Source of the DNA: Desulfobacteraceae bacterium
GTDB taxonomy: Bacteria; Desulfobacterota; Desulfobacteria; Desulfobacterales; Desulfosarcinaceae
Length of the DNA stretch: 58,567 nt
Direction of reading: 5' to 3'
NCBI GenBank assembly: GCA_024230435.1
Contig: JAAERL010000780.1
Coordinates: 1-58,567 of the forward strand
The notes beneath the pieces were generated by a model that ran no database searches, was not told where the DNA came from, and worked only from the letters and a program-made list of their open reading frames with translations. Shown one piece after another: positions 8,188-17,302 of this stretch; within the stretch, counting starts at the first letter, position 1, and each line of letters opens with the position of its first letter. Position numbers and translations under genes: made by a program.

Positions 8188-9534
8188 CTATACAACGCCC
8201 TGATCGAGCATAGCGTCCACAACCTTTACAAATCCGGCGATATTTGCGCCTACGACATAGTTGCCCTTGACCCCGTATTGTTCAGAGGCGTCAATACAGG
8301 TTTGATGAATACTTTTCATAATCATCTGTAAACGATTGTCCACCTCTTCGCGCGTCCAGGCAAGGCGCATGCTGTTTTGGGTCATTTCAAGACCGGAAAC
8401 GGAAACGCCACCGGCGTTGGCCGCTTTGCCCGGTCCATAGAGCAGTTTGTTTTCCAAAAAGATCTCTACACCTTCGGGAACCGTTGGCATATTGGCTCCT
8501 TCGGAGATGACGAAAACGCCGTTCTTTACCAAATTCTGGGCATCCTGGACGTTAATTTCATTCTGCGTGGCGCTGGGGAAAGCACAATCAGCCTTGTAAT
8601 TCCACAATGGGTTGAACCCATCCTGTAAATTTACAGGTGTATATACAGCGCTGGAATATTTACCGGTATACTCTTCAACGCGTCCCCGGCGGACATTCTT
8701 GAGTTCCATAATATAAGCCAGCTTTTCACGATCAATGCCGGCTTCGTCATAAATACAACCGGTTGAATCTGAAATGGTAACCGGTTTAGCGCCTAAATCG
8801 AGCAACTTCTCAATCGTATACTGAGCCACGTTTCCCGAACCGGACACCAGGCATGTTTTACCCTCAAGAGAGTCATTGCGGGTAGCAAGCATCTCGGCTG
8901 CAAAGTAAACCGCACCGTAACCAGTTGCTTCAGGCCGGATCAAGCTGCCGCCCCAATTGAGGCTTTTACCGGTTAGAACCCCGGTGAATTCATTTCTGAG
9001 TTTTTTGTACATCCCGAACAAGAAACCGATTTCCCGGGCGCCTACTCCGATATCACCTGCTGGAACATCCGTGTTGGGACCGATATGTCTGTAAAGCTCG
9101 GCCATAAAGCTTTGGCAAAAGCGCATCACTTCCAAGTCGGATTTGCCTTTGGGATCAAAATCCGAACCGCCTTTACCGCCGCCCATAGGCAGAGTTGTAA
9201 GAGCATTTTTAAAAACCTGCTCAAAGGCTAAAAATTTTAGAATGCCAAGATTGACCGAGGGATGAAAACGCAAACCGCCTTTGTAAGGCCCGATAGCGCT
9301 ATTCATTTCAATGCGGTAAGCCCTGTTTACTTGAACATCGCCCTGGTCATCCACCCAAGGCACCCTGAACATGATCACACGTTCAGGTTCAACAATACGT
9401 TCTAAGATTTTTGCACTCCGGTACTCGGGATTACGATCCATAACCGGTTGAATACTTTCCATTACCTCGGTGACCGCCTGATGAAACTCTCTTTCATTGG
9501 GGTCCTTGTCTTTTACCAATTGAATAATGTCCAT
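8188..9534 (-). CDS. gdhA: NADP-type glutamate dehydrogenase
   Basis: A 448-residue hexameric-type glutamate dehydrogenase that interconverts 2-oxoglutarate plus ammonia and glutamate. The substrate-binding part shows GPYKGGLRFHPSVN (82-95) and the catalytic-lysine segment MGGGKGGSDFDPKGK (117-131). The nucleotide-binding Rossmann region has VSGSGNVAQY. The length and the sequence around the GSGNVA loop fit the NADP-dependent anabolic subfamily, although cofactor choice cannot be proved from sequence alone. A strong GGAGG site precedes the ATG. It is monocistronic and convergent with the rhomboid gene. Confidence 0.95.
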   Translation of the reverse strand: MDIIQLVKDKDPNEREFHQAVTEVMESIQPVMDRNPEYRSAKILERIVEPERVIMFRVPWVDDQGDVQVNRAYRIEMNSAIGPYKGGLRFHPSVNLGILKFLAFEQVFKNALTTLPMGGGKGGSDFDPKGKSDLEVMRFCQSFMAELYRHIGPNTDVPAGDIGVGAREIGFLFGMYKKLRNEFTGVLTGKSLNWGGSLIRPEATGYGAVYFAAEMLATRNDSLEGKTCLVSGSGNVAQYTIEKLLDLGAKPVTISDSTGCIYDEAGIDREKLAYIMELKNVRRGRVEEYTGKYSSAVYTPVNLQDGFNPLWNYKADCAFPSATQNEINVQDAQNLVKNGVFVISEGANMPTVPEGVEIFLENKLLYGPGKAANAGGVSVSGLEMTQNSMRLAWTREEVDNRLQMIMKSIHQTCIDASEQYGVKGNYVVGANIAGFVKVVDAMLDQGVV

Positions 9535-9787
9535 TTTGAGTATTTCCTCCTCTACCCAGTAAATATGATTTCAAAAAATGAAATCGGTTATAACGAGGCG
9601 GTGGTAACAAACTGTTTGATACTTTGCAAGCCACTTCTTAGAAAGTTCGGCCAATATCAATTATTAAATAATTTTATTAGACAAAATCGATAATATAACC
9701 GCCATTTATTCACCACAAAAAAATGGAAATTGGAATTTATGGCCTAAAAGACGAAAAATGGAACAAGATAGTCCCGTTAATCAACTC

Positions 9788-12763
9788 TTACAAATCATCA
9801 TTTTTCTTAATACGTAATAATCCGCATGAACAACGGCCATCAACCTTTAACAAAAGAGGTTCAGACAGGCGGGTATGCGTCACATACGAATGACTTTGCA
9901 ACACGGCCTGGCCCGTTAACCAGGACCAGTTAAAAAAATCCGGCTTGCAGTCGGTAACACAAAGATAACTGATGCCCAAGGCGGTAAGGTTGTGAAAAAA
10001 ATGCGAGCCCTGGGAAGGCTCGGCCTTGAGCTCTGCGGACATGGTTTCTATGACGGCCCCCACACCGGATATATCGGCCCACTGAACAGGTATACCCAGC
10101 CAAGGGTCCTCGGATCCCCAGCGGCCTGGACCGATGAGGATGTACTTTCGTCCCTGATTCTCCAAATTCGCGTTTAACCTGGCCACTTGACGGGCCACTT
10201 GACGTGTTTGCGCAGCTTTGAATGTGGCTGGATTGACATATAAAATATCCCGGATAGTTTGGCAGGCATTTCCCATAGCACGTTCACAATAGCATATTGC
10301 ATTTTTTATATCGTCTTTTTCAATTGTCACTTCAGCCCAAGACGCTCTGGCCGTCATGGGACGCATTTGTAAAATTGCAAACTCGGCAACCTTTTGTTTA
10401 TCGGCAGGCAGATTCACAGAGAACTCCACTTCCACAGGGCGGCCCATCCCCTCTTGGCCCAGTTTTAATATGGACTGTAAAATACCGGAAAGCGGGAATT
10501 CACCGTATTTTAGAACCGATGCAAATGTCAGCACTCTGACGCCGGGGATTTCAATGGTATCTCGAATGCGATGCTCTTCGGGCACATAAGTACTGCTCAA
10601 CCGGCTCACCGATGGCTCATCAAAAGCGCTGTTGACTTCGCGCCTTACCAGTGTAGCGCCATCATCCAAGCCCAGAGGTGTTAACCGCCCCATCTTTAAC
10701 CCATAAAAATGACGTTGAGCATAACTTAAAATTTCATCCACGGTGCTGCGTTGAGGTAAAAACTTTGGGTACTTGGGACAAAACCTAAGGCTACGTTCTC
10801 CGGCCACAACCATTTTACCCAACCCCATTGCAATAGCAACGACTCCATCTTCGGGCTTCATGCGCGACTGCGGGTAATAATTTCTTGACTGGGCAACACC
10901 TGACAAAGACGGATAAAAGCAATCTGCGACCCTGGTCCCTACCAATTGCTGGATGATCACCGCCATTTTTTCTTCTTCTGTACGATGCCCAACTCTATTT
11001 GCATAGGAACGCGGATTCTGAAAAAAAGTCGAAGCATAAACCAGCTTGACAGCCTGGGCAAGATGGTTCAACCGCTTTTCCAGATCGGGATGATCATTAG
11101 GGACCATATAGGTCTGGTAAAGCCCTGCATAAGCATGGTGCTGCGCATCTTCCAAAAGGCCTGAAGACCTGACCGCCAACGGATAGGTTTCTGTAGTCAA
11201 AAAGACACGCAAGGCCTGTGTGAGCTCTTCTGACAAGTCCGCCTCCAGGCATCGCCGGGCTATGGATTCATCGGACAGGCCGGATTTTGCCAGTTGCTCA
11301 AGGCCGTTGCCATTAATAAATGCTTCAAATTCGCTGGTTGTAATCACCAGAGTTCTGGGCGTGTGAATCAGCGTGCCCTCAAAGCTTTTATTCAGTTGGG
11401 GATTTTGATTCAGCAAACTGCTCACAAAGGCCAAACCGCGAGCCTTACCCCCGAGTGATCCATTTCCAATTTTAGCAAAATCGGAATCAAACGCGGTGCC
11501 GGCAGAATCAAAATCAACCACGATTCCTCTTTGGCGCTGAAGATAACGATTCTGTATAATTTCAACCAAATACTTGCGGTGGCTGGCCACATTGGGAAAA
11601 TCCGAATGGGTGACGGGTCTGACCTTCGAGGCCAGCACAATCTCGGTGCGAGCAAAAAGCCATCTTGAAAAATCATTGCGTTGGCTATGATATATAAAAG
11701 ACTCGTCCGGCAAAGTTTTAAGGCCCTCTACCAGGGAGCGTAAATCCGCAGCCCGGCCTATTTTTCCGCCATCGGGCCGCATGAAGATAAAATCACCGAA
11801 ACCCAATTTCTCCTTAAAAAAAACCTGTACTTGTCCTCGTAAAAAAGGAGACGTCTTATCCACAAAACGCGCACGTTCTGCCTGCCGCTTGCACCGGTCG
11901 TTTTTTTCAGATCCGGTCATCAAAAAAGGTATGTCAAAGCGCTCATTCCTAACATGCGACAACAGATCATAACCGGCATCGGAATCCAGATTACCATCGC
12001 GCGGGATGATCACATCGCTTATCACTCCCAGCACATAGGGCTCGAACCGGCCAAATAGCTCTAAAGCTTCTTCATAACAGCCTGCGATTAAAATCTTGGG
12101 CCTAGCGCGCATAGTTAGAAGCCGGTGTTCCTCATTTAAACCGGCTTCCAGAACGTTTTGGGTCTGGCAGACAACCTCCCGGTAGAGAATCGGCAGCAGG
12201 AAGGAAAGATAATACGGAGACGACTGGACGAAAAGAATAATACGAATACCGGCCGCAGAAGTATCCTCTTCGACATTCATTAGATCTTCCGCACTTTTTA
12301 TAAGAGCTACCAGGATATCCGTATCTCCGGACCAGACAAACGTCCGGTCAATGCCGGGCATCTGTTCGGGGACTACGGCGGCGGTTTCGGAAACCACCAT
12401 TGTATGAAATAAAAGTATCACCGGCAGATTGGGCGCTTTTGCTTTTATTTTGAGTCCCAAATCAGAAGGGGCCATGTCCGCAAGATGTGACATCGTAAGC
12501 ACTAAATCAAATTTGCGGTTGTCTAAAACAGCCAAAGCCTCCTCGGCGGATTGAACCCATGTCAGCCTAGGCGGTTTGCTTAAATTCAGCCCCCGATACT
12601 CGGCGATGATTCGCTCGGATAAGCGGCAATCCTCTTCCAAAACCCAGGCGTCATAGGGTGTGGATACCAAAAGAATATCATGAACCTTCCATTGCATAAG
12701 TTCATGAAAAAGTTTAAAACGGCTATCCGGGTCTGCGCTGAATGGGTTAATGCTAAAAGACAT
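9788..12763 (-). CDS. PEP/pyruvate-binding protein with two receiver-like N-terminal domains
   Basis: A protein of about 991 residues. Residues 1-150 and about 215-340 look like response-regulator receiver folds, but they lack a clean Asp pocket: the second reads VISDVIIPRDGN, so a phosphoacceptor Asp may survive only there. From about 430 a pyruvate phosphate dikinase-type ATP-grasp domain follows, with GGKARGLAFV, YPLAVRSSGLLEDAQHHAYA and AGLYQTYMVPN. The phosphohistidine and PEP-binding domains of true PEP synthase are absent, so PEP synthesis is unlikely. Similar proteins are common in Desulfobacterota, with no assigned function that I know. The ATG at 12763 was chosen, and a GTG at 12778 would add five residues. 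It is monocistronic, with about 250 bp to gdhA. Confidence 0.85.
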   Translation of the reverse strand: MSFSINPFSADPDSRFKLFHELMQWKVHDILLVSTPYDAWVLEEDCRLSERIIAEYRGLNLSKPPRLTWVQSAEEALAVLDNRKFDLVLTMSHLADMAPSDLGLKIKAKAPNLPVILLFHTMVVSETAAVVPEQMPGIDRTFVWSGDTDILVALIKSAEDLMNVEEDTSAAGIRIILFVQSSPYYLSFLLPILYREVVCQTQNVLEAGLNEEHRLLTMRARPKILIAGCYEEALELFGRFEPYVLGVISDVIIPRDGNLDSDAGYDLLSHVRNERFDIPFLMTGSEKNDRCKRQAERARFVDKTSPFLRGQVQVFFKEKLGFGDFIFMRPDGGKIGRAADLRSLVEGLKTLPDESFIYHSQRNDFSRWLFARTEIVLASKVRPVTHSDFPNVASHRKYLVEIIQNRYLQRQRGIVVDFDSAGTAFDSDFAKIGNGSLGGKARGLAFVSSLLNQNPQLNKSFEGTLIHTPRTLVITTSEFEAFINGNGLEQLAKSGLSDESIARRCLEADLSEELTQALRVFLTTETYPLAVRSSGLLEDAQHHAYAGLYQTYMVPNDHPDLEKRLNHLAQAVKLVYASTFFQNPRSYANRVGHRTEEEKMAVIIQQLVGTRVADCFYPSLSGVAQSRNYYPQSRMKPEDGVVAIAMGLGKMVVAGERSLRFCPKYPKFLPQRSTVDEILSYAQRHFYGLKMGRLTPLGLDDGATLVRREVNSAFDEPSVSRLSSTYVPEEHRIRDTIEIPGVRVLTFASVLKYGEFPLSGILQSILKLGQEGMGRPVEVEFSVNLPADKQKVAEFAILQMRPMTARASWAEVTIEKDDIKNAICYCERAMGNACQTIRDILYVNPATFKAAQTRQVARQVARLNANLENQGRKYILIGPGRWGSEDPWLGIPVQWADISGVGAVIETMSAELKAEPSQGSHFFHNLTALGISYLCVTDCKPDFFNWSWLTGQAVLQSHSYVTHTRLSEPLLLKVDGRCSCGLLRIKKNDDL

Positions 12764-13163
12764 AAATTTACCCGACACAATTGGTATGATCTTAAAATGC
12801 CCTCTTAATTAAAAGGGATTTGCCTCACGATACGTTTTTTTGAATAATGAATTCTAAAAAGCTTTTCCAAAGTCAAGTTTGCAATTATAACATCGCCTAA
12901 GCATGATGGAAAGCCCCAAGCCTATCCGCAGGTCCGGTAACATTATTGCTAACGCTTCATATACAAAATAAAAAATGACGGAACAATTAGATATCACAGC
13001 GGTACAATCTATTACCAACTGCGCATTGAAGTCCAGCCCTGGTCCAATGAGCGCATATATGCGATTGCTTCCTGTTAGTTTGTTCAAACAGCTCATTTTT
13101 TACTTGATTGTTCATCCATACTTTTGATTTATTGCACTTTTAAAATACTCAAGGAGCGCTATC
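12764..13163. other. Intergenic region with no recognised gene
   Basis: About 400 bp between divergent genes. It must hold both promoters, but I see no convincing -35/-10 pair. A minus-strand frame at 12854-13096 has no recognisable similarity or ribosome site. I see no repeat or RNA structure. Confidence 0.5.
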
Positions 13164-14042
13164 ATGCATTTTGGATTTATTGGAGCCGGCCGTGTAGCAA
13201 CCGCATTTGGGAGATACCTGCATGCAAAAGGCATATCCATCAGCGGGTATTTTGACCGTCATGATGACAAGCTCAGACATGCCTGCCAAGCTACCCGAAG
13301 CCGGGTGTTCCAAAACGCATCGCAGGTAACCGAAAATTGCGATATTCTTTTTATCACAACCAGGGACGACCAGATTGAGGATGTTTGTAAGGCGCTATGC
13401 CATGAAAAGGCTGTTAAACCCCATCACCTGGTAGGGCATATGAGCGGAGCGCACACATCGCACATCCTATCTTCTGCTGAAAAATACGGGGCTGCAGTGT
13501 TCAGCCTTCACCCTCTGCAAGCATTTGCCAATGAAGACAAGGCACTGACAGACCTGGGCGCAACCTATTTCAGCCTGGAAGGTGAAAATCAACGTATTGA
13601 TGTATTGGAAGACATATTAAAAAAACTTGAAAATCCGTATTTTCGAATCGCTTCACAACATAAAAGTCTTTATCACCTGGCGGCCTGCATCGTATCGAAT
13701 TATTTAATTACCTTGCTCGACAGCGGCGCCGCAGCTCTTGAAAAAAGCGGCATAGATCCCAAACAAGGCTTGCAGGCCATGCTGCCGTTAATCCACGGAA
13801 GCGTGGCCAACATGGTGGAACTGGGCGGCGCAATAGCATTGACAGGGCCCATTGCCAGGGGTGATGCAAAAACAATTGAACAGCATATAGAAGCTCTTGA
13901 GGCCAGCGGCCTGACGGATCTTAAACGGGTCTATACATTTATGGGGCGCGAAACCCTGGCATTGGCGTCTAAGCAGTTGCTCAAAGACGCGTCCAGCATT
14001 GCCGCCGTTAAAAAAGCATTGAACAGTAAATCATCAACATAA
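13164..14042 (+). CDS. Rossmann-like/DUF2520 protein, candidate ketopantoate reductase
   Basis: A 292-residue NAD(P)-binding protein. It opens with the dinucleotide loop GFIGAGRVATAFGR (4-17). The C-terminal half is the helical DUF2520 domain, with YHLAACIVSNYLITL and IALTGPIARGDAKTIEQH, which is the pattern of 6-phosphogluconate-dehydrogenase-like reductases. A clean AAGGAGCG site precedes the ATG. It is the first gene of a run with panB, panC and panD, and no panE is seen in the window. The best guess is therefore the missing step, reduction of 2-dehydropantoate to pantoate with NADPH. This rests on gene order plus fold; the exact function of DUF2520 proteins is not settled to my knowledge. 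Confidence 0.85.
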   Translation: MHFGFIGAGRVATAFGRYLHAKGISISGYFDRHDDKLRHACQATRSRVFQNASQVTENCDILFITTRDDQIEDVCKALCHEKAVKPHHLVGHMSGAHTSHILSSAEKYGAAVFSLHPLQAFANEDKALTDLGATYFSLEGENQRIDVLEDILKKLENPYFRIASQHKSLYHLAACIVSNYLITLLDSGAAALEKSGIDPKQGLQAMLPLIHGSVANMVELGGAIALTGPIARGDAKTIEQHIEALEASGLTDLKRVYTFMGRETLALASKQLLKDASSIAAVKKALNSKSST

Positions 14043-14089
14043 CGCTAAAATTAGGATAACTGCCATAAATATAAAAAAGGGGAACTTTA

Positions 14090-14923
14090 ATGGCCGAAAA
14101 AAAATTTACCATCCAATCATTTAAAAATGCAAAAAAACAAGGCAGGCGCGTCAGTGTTCTGACGGCCTATGATTACACCATGGCCCGGTTGCTGGATCAA
14201 GCCGGCGTAGACTGCCTGCTTGTCGGCGATTCATTAGCAATGGTGATGCTCGGTTATGAAAATACATTGCAGGTTACCATGGATGACATGATTCACCACA
14301 CCAAGGCAGTGGCGCGGGGCAATCAAAAAGCCCTTTTGATTGGTGATATGCCCTTTATGTCATACCATGTAAGCATAGATGAAGCGGTACGTAACGCGGG
14401 GCGCTTTGTCAAGGAAGCCGGTGCTCACGCTGTAAAACTGGAGGGAAGTCAAAACGTTGCCGATAAAATACGTGCCATTATCAAAGCCCAGATTCCGGTA
14501 ATCGGCCATTTGGGCCTGACCCCGCAATCCGTTAACGCTTTTGGAGGTTTCAAAATCCAGGGCAAAGACATTGAGGCTGCCCACCGCATGATCGATGACG
14601 CTCTTTTATTGCAAGACACCGGTGTTAGCGCTATCGTGCTGGAATGTGTACCGGACCTGCTTGCCAAAAAAATAACCGAAACTGTGGATATCCCCACCAT
14701 TGGCATAGGCGCCGGTGTCCATTGCGATGGACAGGTGCTAGTAATTCACGATCTGCTTGGATTATACCCGGATATGCGGCCAAAATTTGTCAAAACCTAC
14801 GACACACAGGCCGGCCGGGTGATCACAGCGGTAAAAAAATACATTGAAGAAGTTAGTTCAGGGCAATTCCCGGCCAAAGAGCATACTTTTGCCATGGACC
14901 CGCAACTATCGTCCAAGCTTTAA
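14090..14923 (+). CDS. panB: 3-methyl-2-oxobutanoate hydroxymethyltransferase
   Basis: A 277-residue TIM-barrel enzyme that transfers a hydroxymethyl group from methylene-tetrahydrofolate to 2-oxoisovalerate, giving ketopantoate, the first committed step of pantothenate synthesis. The family motifs LTAYDYTMARLLDQAG, DCLLVGDSLAMVMLGY (metal-binding Asp), MPFMSYH, AHAVKLEG, GHLGLTPQSV and IGIGAGVHCDGQVLV are all present. The GGGGA site lies 8 nt before the ATG. It begins 48 bp after the DUF2520 gene. Confidence 0.97.
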   Translation: MAEKKFTIQSFKNAKKQGRRVSVLTAYDYTMARLLDQAGVDCLLVGDSLAMVMLGYENTLQVTMDDMIHHTKAVARGNQKALLIGDMPFMSYHVSIDEAVRNAGRFVKEAGAHAVKLEGSQNVADKIRAIIKAQIPVIGHLGLTPQSVNAFGGFKIQGKDIEAAHRMIDDALLLQDTGVSAIVLECVPDLLAKKITETVDIPTIGIGAGVHCDGQVLVIHDLLGLYPDMRPKFVKTYDTQAGRVITAVKKYIEEVSSGQFPAKEHTFAMDPQLSSKL

Positions 14924-15111
14924 TAAGGATCGTGGAAGATGAGAATATACCACTTATGCTTGTCCTTAAATTCGTTTTCGTCTGTTGTGCCTATGTGCAC
15001 TGACAATGAGCATGCACCCATCTTTGCTTCTTGAAAACGAATCCAAATCTAAGCGCAATATCGGCATATTGGCATCTTCCAAGACCCTAAAACGCTTAAA
15101 AGGCAAATTAA

Positions 15112-15960
15112 ATGGATATCATCCGGACTAAATCAGATTTACGGGAAATAGTTAATAAAGCCCTTGGCAAAGGCCAAACCATTGGCTTGATTCCCACCAT
15201 GGGCTTTTTGCACGAAGGCCACCTGTCATTGATGCGCAGGGCCAGGCGGGAAAATGACCTGGTTATCGTCAGTGTTTTTGTCAATCCCACCCAATTCGGC
15301 CCCAATGAAGACCTGGAAGCCTATCCCAGGGACAGCGAAAAGGATATCACATTAATGCGTTCCGTTAATGCAGATATTGCCTTTTTCCCAGATGCAGATG
15401 ACATCTATCCCTACGGTTACGCAACCTATGTCCAAGTGGAAGGCGCTATGGCCCAGACCCTGTGCGGCAGGTCAAGACCCATTCATTTCAGGGGAGTCAC
15501 AACCATCGTCAGCAAATTGTTCCATCTTGCGAAACCTCATCGAGCTTATTTTGGACAAAAAGATGCTCAACAGGTAGCCATTATTGCCAAAATGATACAA
15601 GATCTGGACTTTGACATTGAGCTTGTGGTATGCCCAATTATCCGGGAGGCTGACGGTTTGGCTATGAGTTCGCGCAATAGGTATTTGACATCCCGGGAGC
15701 GCAGCAAAGCGAAAGTGCTTTCACAAGCCCTTCATAGCGCTCAAGCCAAGATCAAAAACGGCGAACGTTCAGCGGCCGCCGTAATTCAAAATATTACGGA
15801 ACGTATCGCTTCGGTAAAACCCGCTGAAATTGATTACGTTTCGGTGATGGATGCAGTGACCCTTAATGATGTTCAAGCGTTGAGGGGAAAAATATTAATA
15901 GCAGTAGCTGTCATAATCGGCCGGACACGGCTGATTGACAATGTTCAATTTGAGGTGTGA
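15112..15960 (+). CDS. panC: Pantothenate synthetase
   Basis: A 282-residue ATP-dependent ligase joining pantoate and beta-alanine via pantoyl-adenylate. Signatures are IPTMGFLHEGHLSLMRRA (HIGH-like nucleotide site), VFVNPTQFGPNEDL, CGRSRPIHFRGVTTIV, YFGQKDAQQ and GLAMSSRNRYL (KMSKS-like loop). It is 188 bp downstream of panB, and that gap holds nothing I recognise. It is closely followed by panD, so the two are probably cotranscribed. Confidence 0.97.
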   Translation: MDIIRTKSDLREIVNKALGKGQTIGLIPTMGFLHEGHLSLMRRARRENDLVIVSVFVNPTQFGPNEDLEAYPRDSEKDITLMRSVNADIAFFPDADDIYPYGYATYVQVEGAMAQTLCGRSRPIHFRGVTTIVSKLFHLAKPHRAYFGQKDAQQVAIIAKMIQDLDFDIELVVCPIIREADGLAMSSRNRYLTSRERSKAKVLSQALHSAQAKIKNGERSAAAVIQNITERIASVKPAEIDYVSVMDAVTLNDVQALRGKILIAVAVIIGRTRLIDNVQFEV

Positions 15961-15966
15961 AAAGCA

Positions 15967-16356
15967 ATGTTTCTGAATATGTTTAAGGGCAAAATTCATC
16001 GCGCTACAGTAACAGGGGCTGATTTAAACTATGTTGGAAGTATCACGATTGACAGCACGCTTTTGAATGCATCAGGCATTCTACCCGGCGAAAAAGTTCA
16101 AGTGGTGAACATAACCAACGGAGCAAGACTGGAAACTTACACCCTTGCTGGGCAACCCGAAAGCGGCACGATCTGCCTCAACGGTGCGGCAGCCCGCCTT
16201 GTTCATCCGGGTGATAAAATCATTATCATCGCCTATTGCTGGATAAAAGCCCAAGAAGCTGAAAAATTCAAACCTGCCGTCGTGATTGTGGATGATCAAA
16301 ACAAGATTATTTCCGCTCCGGGAATTGTGGAAAAACCGGGCCAAACGTTTACTTAG
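15967..16356 (+). CDS. panD: Aspartate 1-decarboxylase precursor
   Basis: A 129-residue pyruvoyl-dependent enzyme that makes beta-alanine from aspartate for PanC. The self-cleavage site Gly24-Ser25 is visible in NYVGSITID, and the processed Ser25 becomes the pyruvoyl group. Other conserved stretches are [25 protein letters not shown] and GDKIIIIAY. It starts 6 bp after panC, with the GAGGTG ribosome site overlapping the panC end. The TAG stop codon falls inside the first bases (TTAGGCGA) of a family A repeat, so the insertion set or replaced the end of the gene. Confidence 0.96.
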   Translation: MFLNMFKGKIHRATVTGADLNYVGSITIDSTLLNASGILPGEKVQVVNITNGARLETYTLAGQPESGTICLNGAAARLVHPGDKIIIIAYCWIKAQEAEKFKPAVVIVDDQNKIISAPGIVEKPGQTFT

Positions 16357-16416
16357 GCGATTGGCGGAAAAGAATCGAAGCCCAATATGGTATATTCTTT
16401 AACACAAATCGCCTTA
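16353..16416 (+). repeat. Family A foldback repeat, internally deleted 64-bp copy
   Basis: It keeps TTAGGCGATTGGCGGAAAAG at the left and AACACAAATCGCCTTA at the right, with ATGGTATATTCTTT inside. The central 115 bp of the long copies is missing. The left end overlaps the last codons of panD. Confidence 0.8.
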
Positions 16417-16448
16417 AGTGCTCAGATTCCACGAAGGCCTTAATCAGT

Positions 16449-16630
16449 ACCCATCTATAAATAAATGGAAATAGCGAATTTGTCCGATATCTTAAGTTGT
16501 GCTCAAAAAGTTATGCGAAAAATTTTACCCTCGAAATATCCAACCCTTGGGCATACCAATCAGATGCCTGCGATAAAATTTTTCGCACGCCTTGATCTGG
16601 AACAAATTTTCCTATTTATGGATGGGCGCT
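16449..16630. repeat. Family B palindromic intergenic repeat, copy 3
   Basis: The left arm ACCCATCTATAAATAAATGG matches the right arm CCTATTTATGGATGGGCGC in reverse complement. Inner arms GCGAAAAATTTTACC and GATAAAATTTTTCGCACGCC also pair. It lies 33 bp after the short family A copy, in the space between the convergent panD and HD-GYP genes. Confidence 0.7.
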
Positions 16631-16669
16631 AATCCATTGTTAGCGCTGGTTTGTTAGCGTTGGTTGTTT

Positions 16670-17302
16670 TTATGGCTGCTCAGCAAAATGCGCCATTCCA
16701 TTTTTTTCGATTTCCCGGATAAAGGCAGTTACCAAATCGGCGGCCAATGTTTTGTCCGCCATTTCTTCAAGTGCTTCAAAGGCTCGCTTCTGGCTTTTGC
16801 GGGGGCGGTAGGGCCTATCGGTGGTAATTGCATCAAAACAATCGGCAACACTGACAATTTGAGCGCTCAATGGAATTGCAGATCCTTTTAACCCAAAAGG
16901 GTATCCGCTGCCATCCAAACGCTCATGGTGATAAAGAACCGCGTTGCAAATGTCATCAACACAATTCATACGCCTGAGCCAGAACGCCCCGATTGAGGGA
17001 TGATGTCTCACCTCCCATAGCATTTCTTCAGATAAAACTTTTGACTGGTTGTGTAAAGTCTGATCACTGACGGCGATTTTTCCTATGTCGTGAAACATTC
17101 CACCCATGGTAATCTGCCGAATGTGATCACCCTTTAAACTCAGATGTTTAGCTAGGCGTTTGGCATAGAACGCCACTCTCTGTCCATGAATCTGGGTATA
17201 CTTATCCTTTATCCCTAATGCCTCGGACATGATAAAAAAAGAGGGCGTGTTTGAAAAATTGAAATGGGTTGAAAATTTTCGAGCGTTAACAGCAACAGCC
17301 AA
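16670..17302 (-). CDS. HD-GYP domain protein, probable cyclic di-GMP phosphodiesterase
   Basis: A 210-residue stand-alone HD-GYP domain. It has the metal-binding residues HGQRVAFYAKRLA, MFHDIGKIAVSD and HHPSIGA, and the defining HHERLDGSGYP. The family hydrolyses cyclic di-GMP, so it should lower this second messenger. No receiver or sensor domain is fused, so its input is unknown. The start used is a TTG at 17302, preceded at some distance by GAGGAG. An internal ATG (MSEALGIK) about 24 residues in is an alternative. It is convergent with panD and separated from coaE by about 330 bp. Confidence 0.85.
   Translation of the reverse strand: MAVAVNARKFSTHFNFSNTPSFFIMSEALGIKDKYTQIHGQRVAFYAKRLAKHLSLKGDHIRQITMGGMFHDIGKIAVSDQTLHNQSKVLSEEMLWEVRHHPSIGAFWLRRMNCVDDICNAVLYHHERLDGSGYPFGLKGSAIPLSAQIVSVADCFDAITTDRPYRPRKSQKRAFEALEEMADKTLAADLVTAFIREIEKNGMAHFAEQP

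Noticed and set aside
12854-13096. An 80-residue minus-strand open frame between divergent genes
   Set aside because: No ribosome site, no recognisable similarity and unusual composition. It lies in the shared promoter region.
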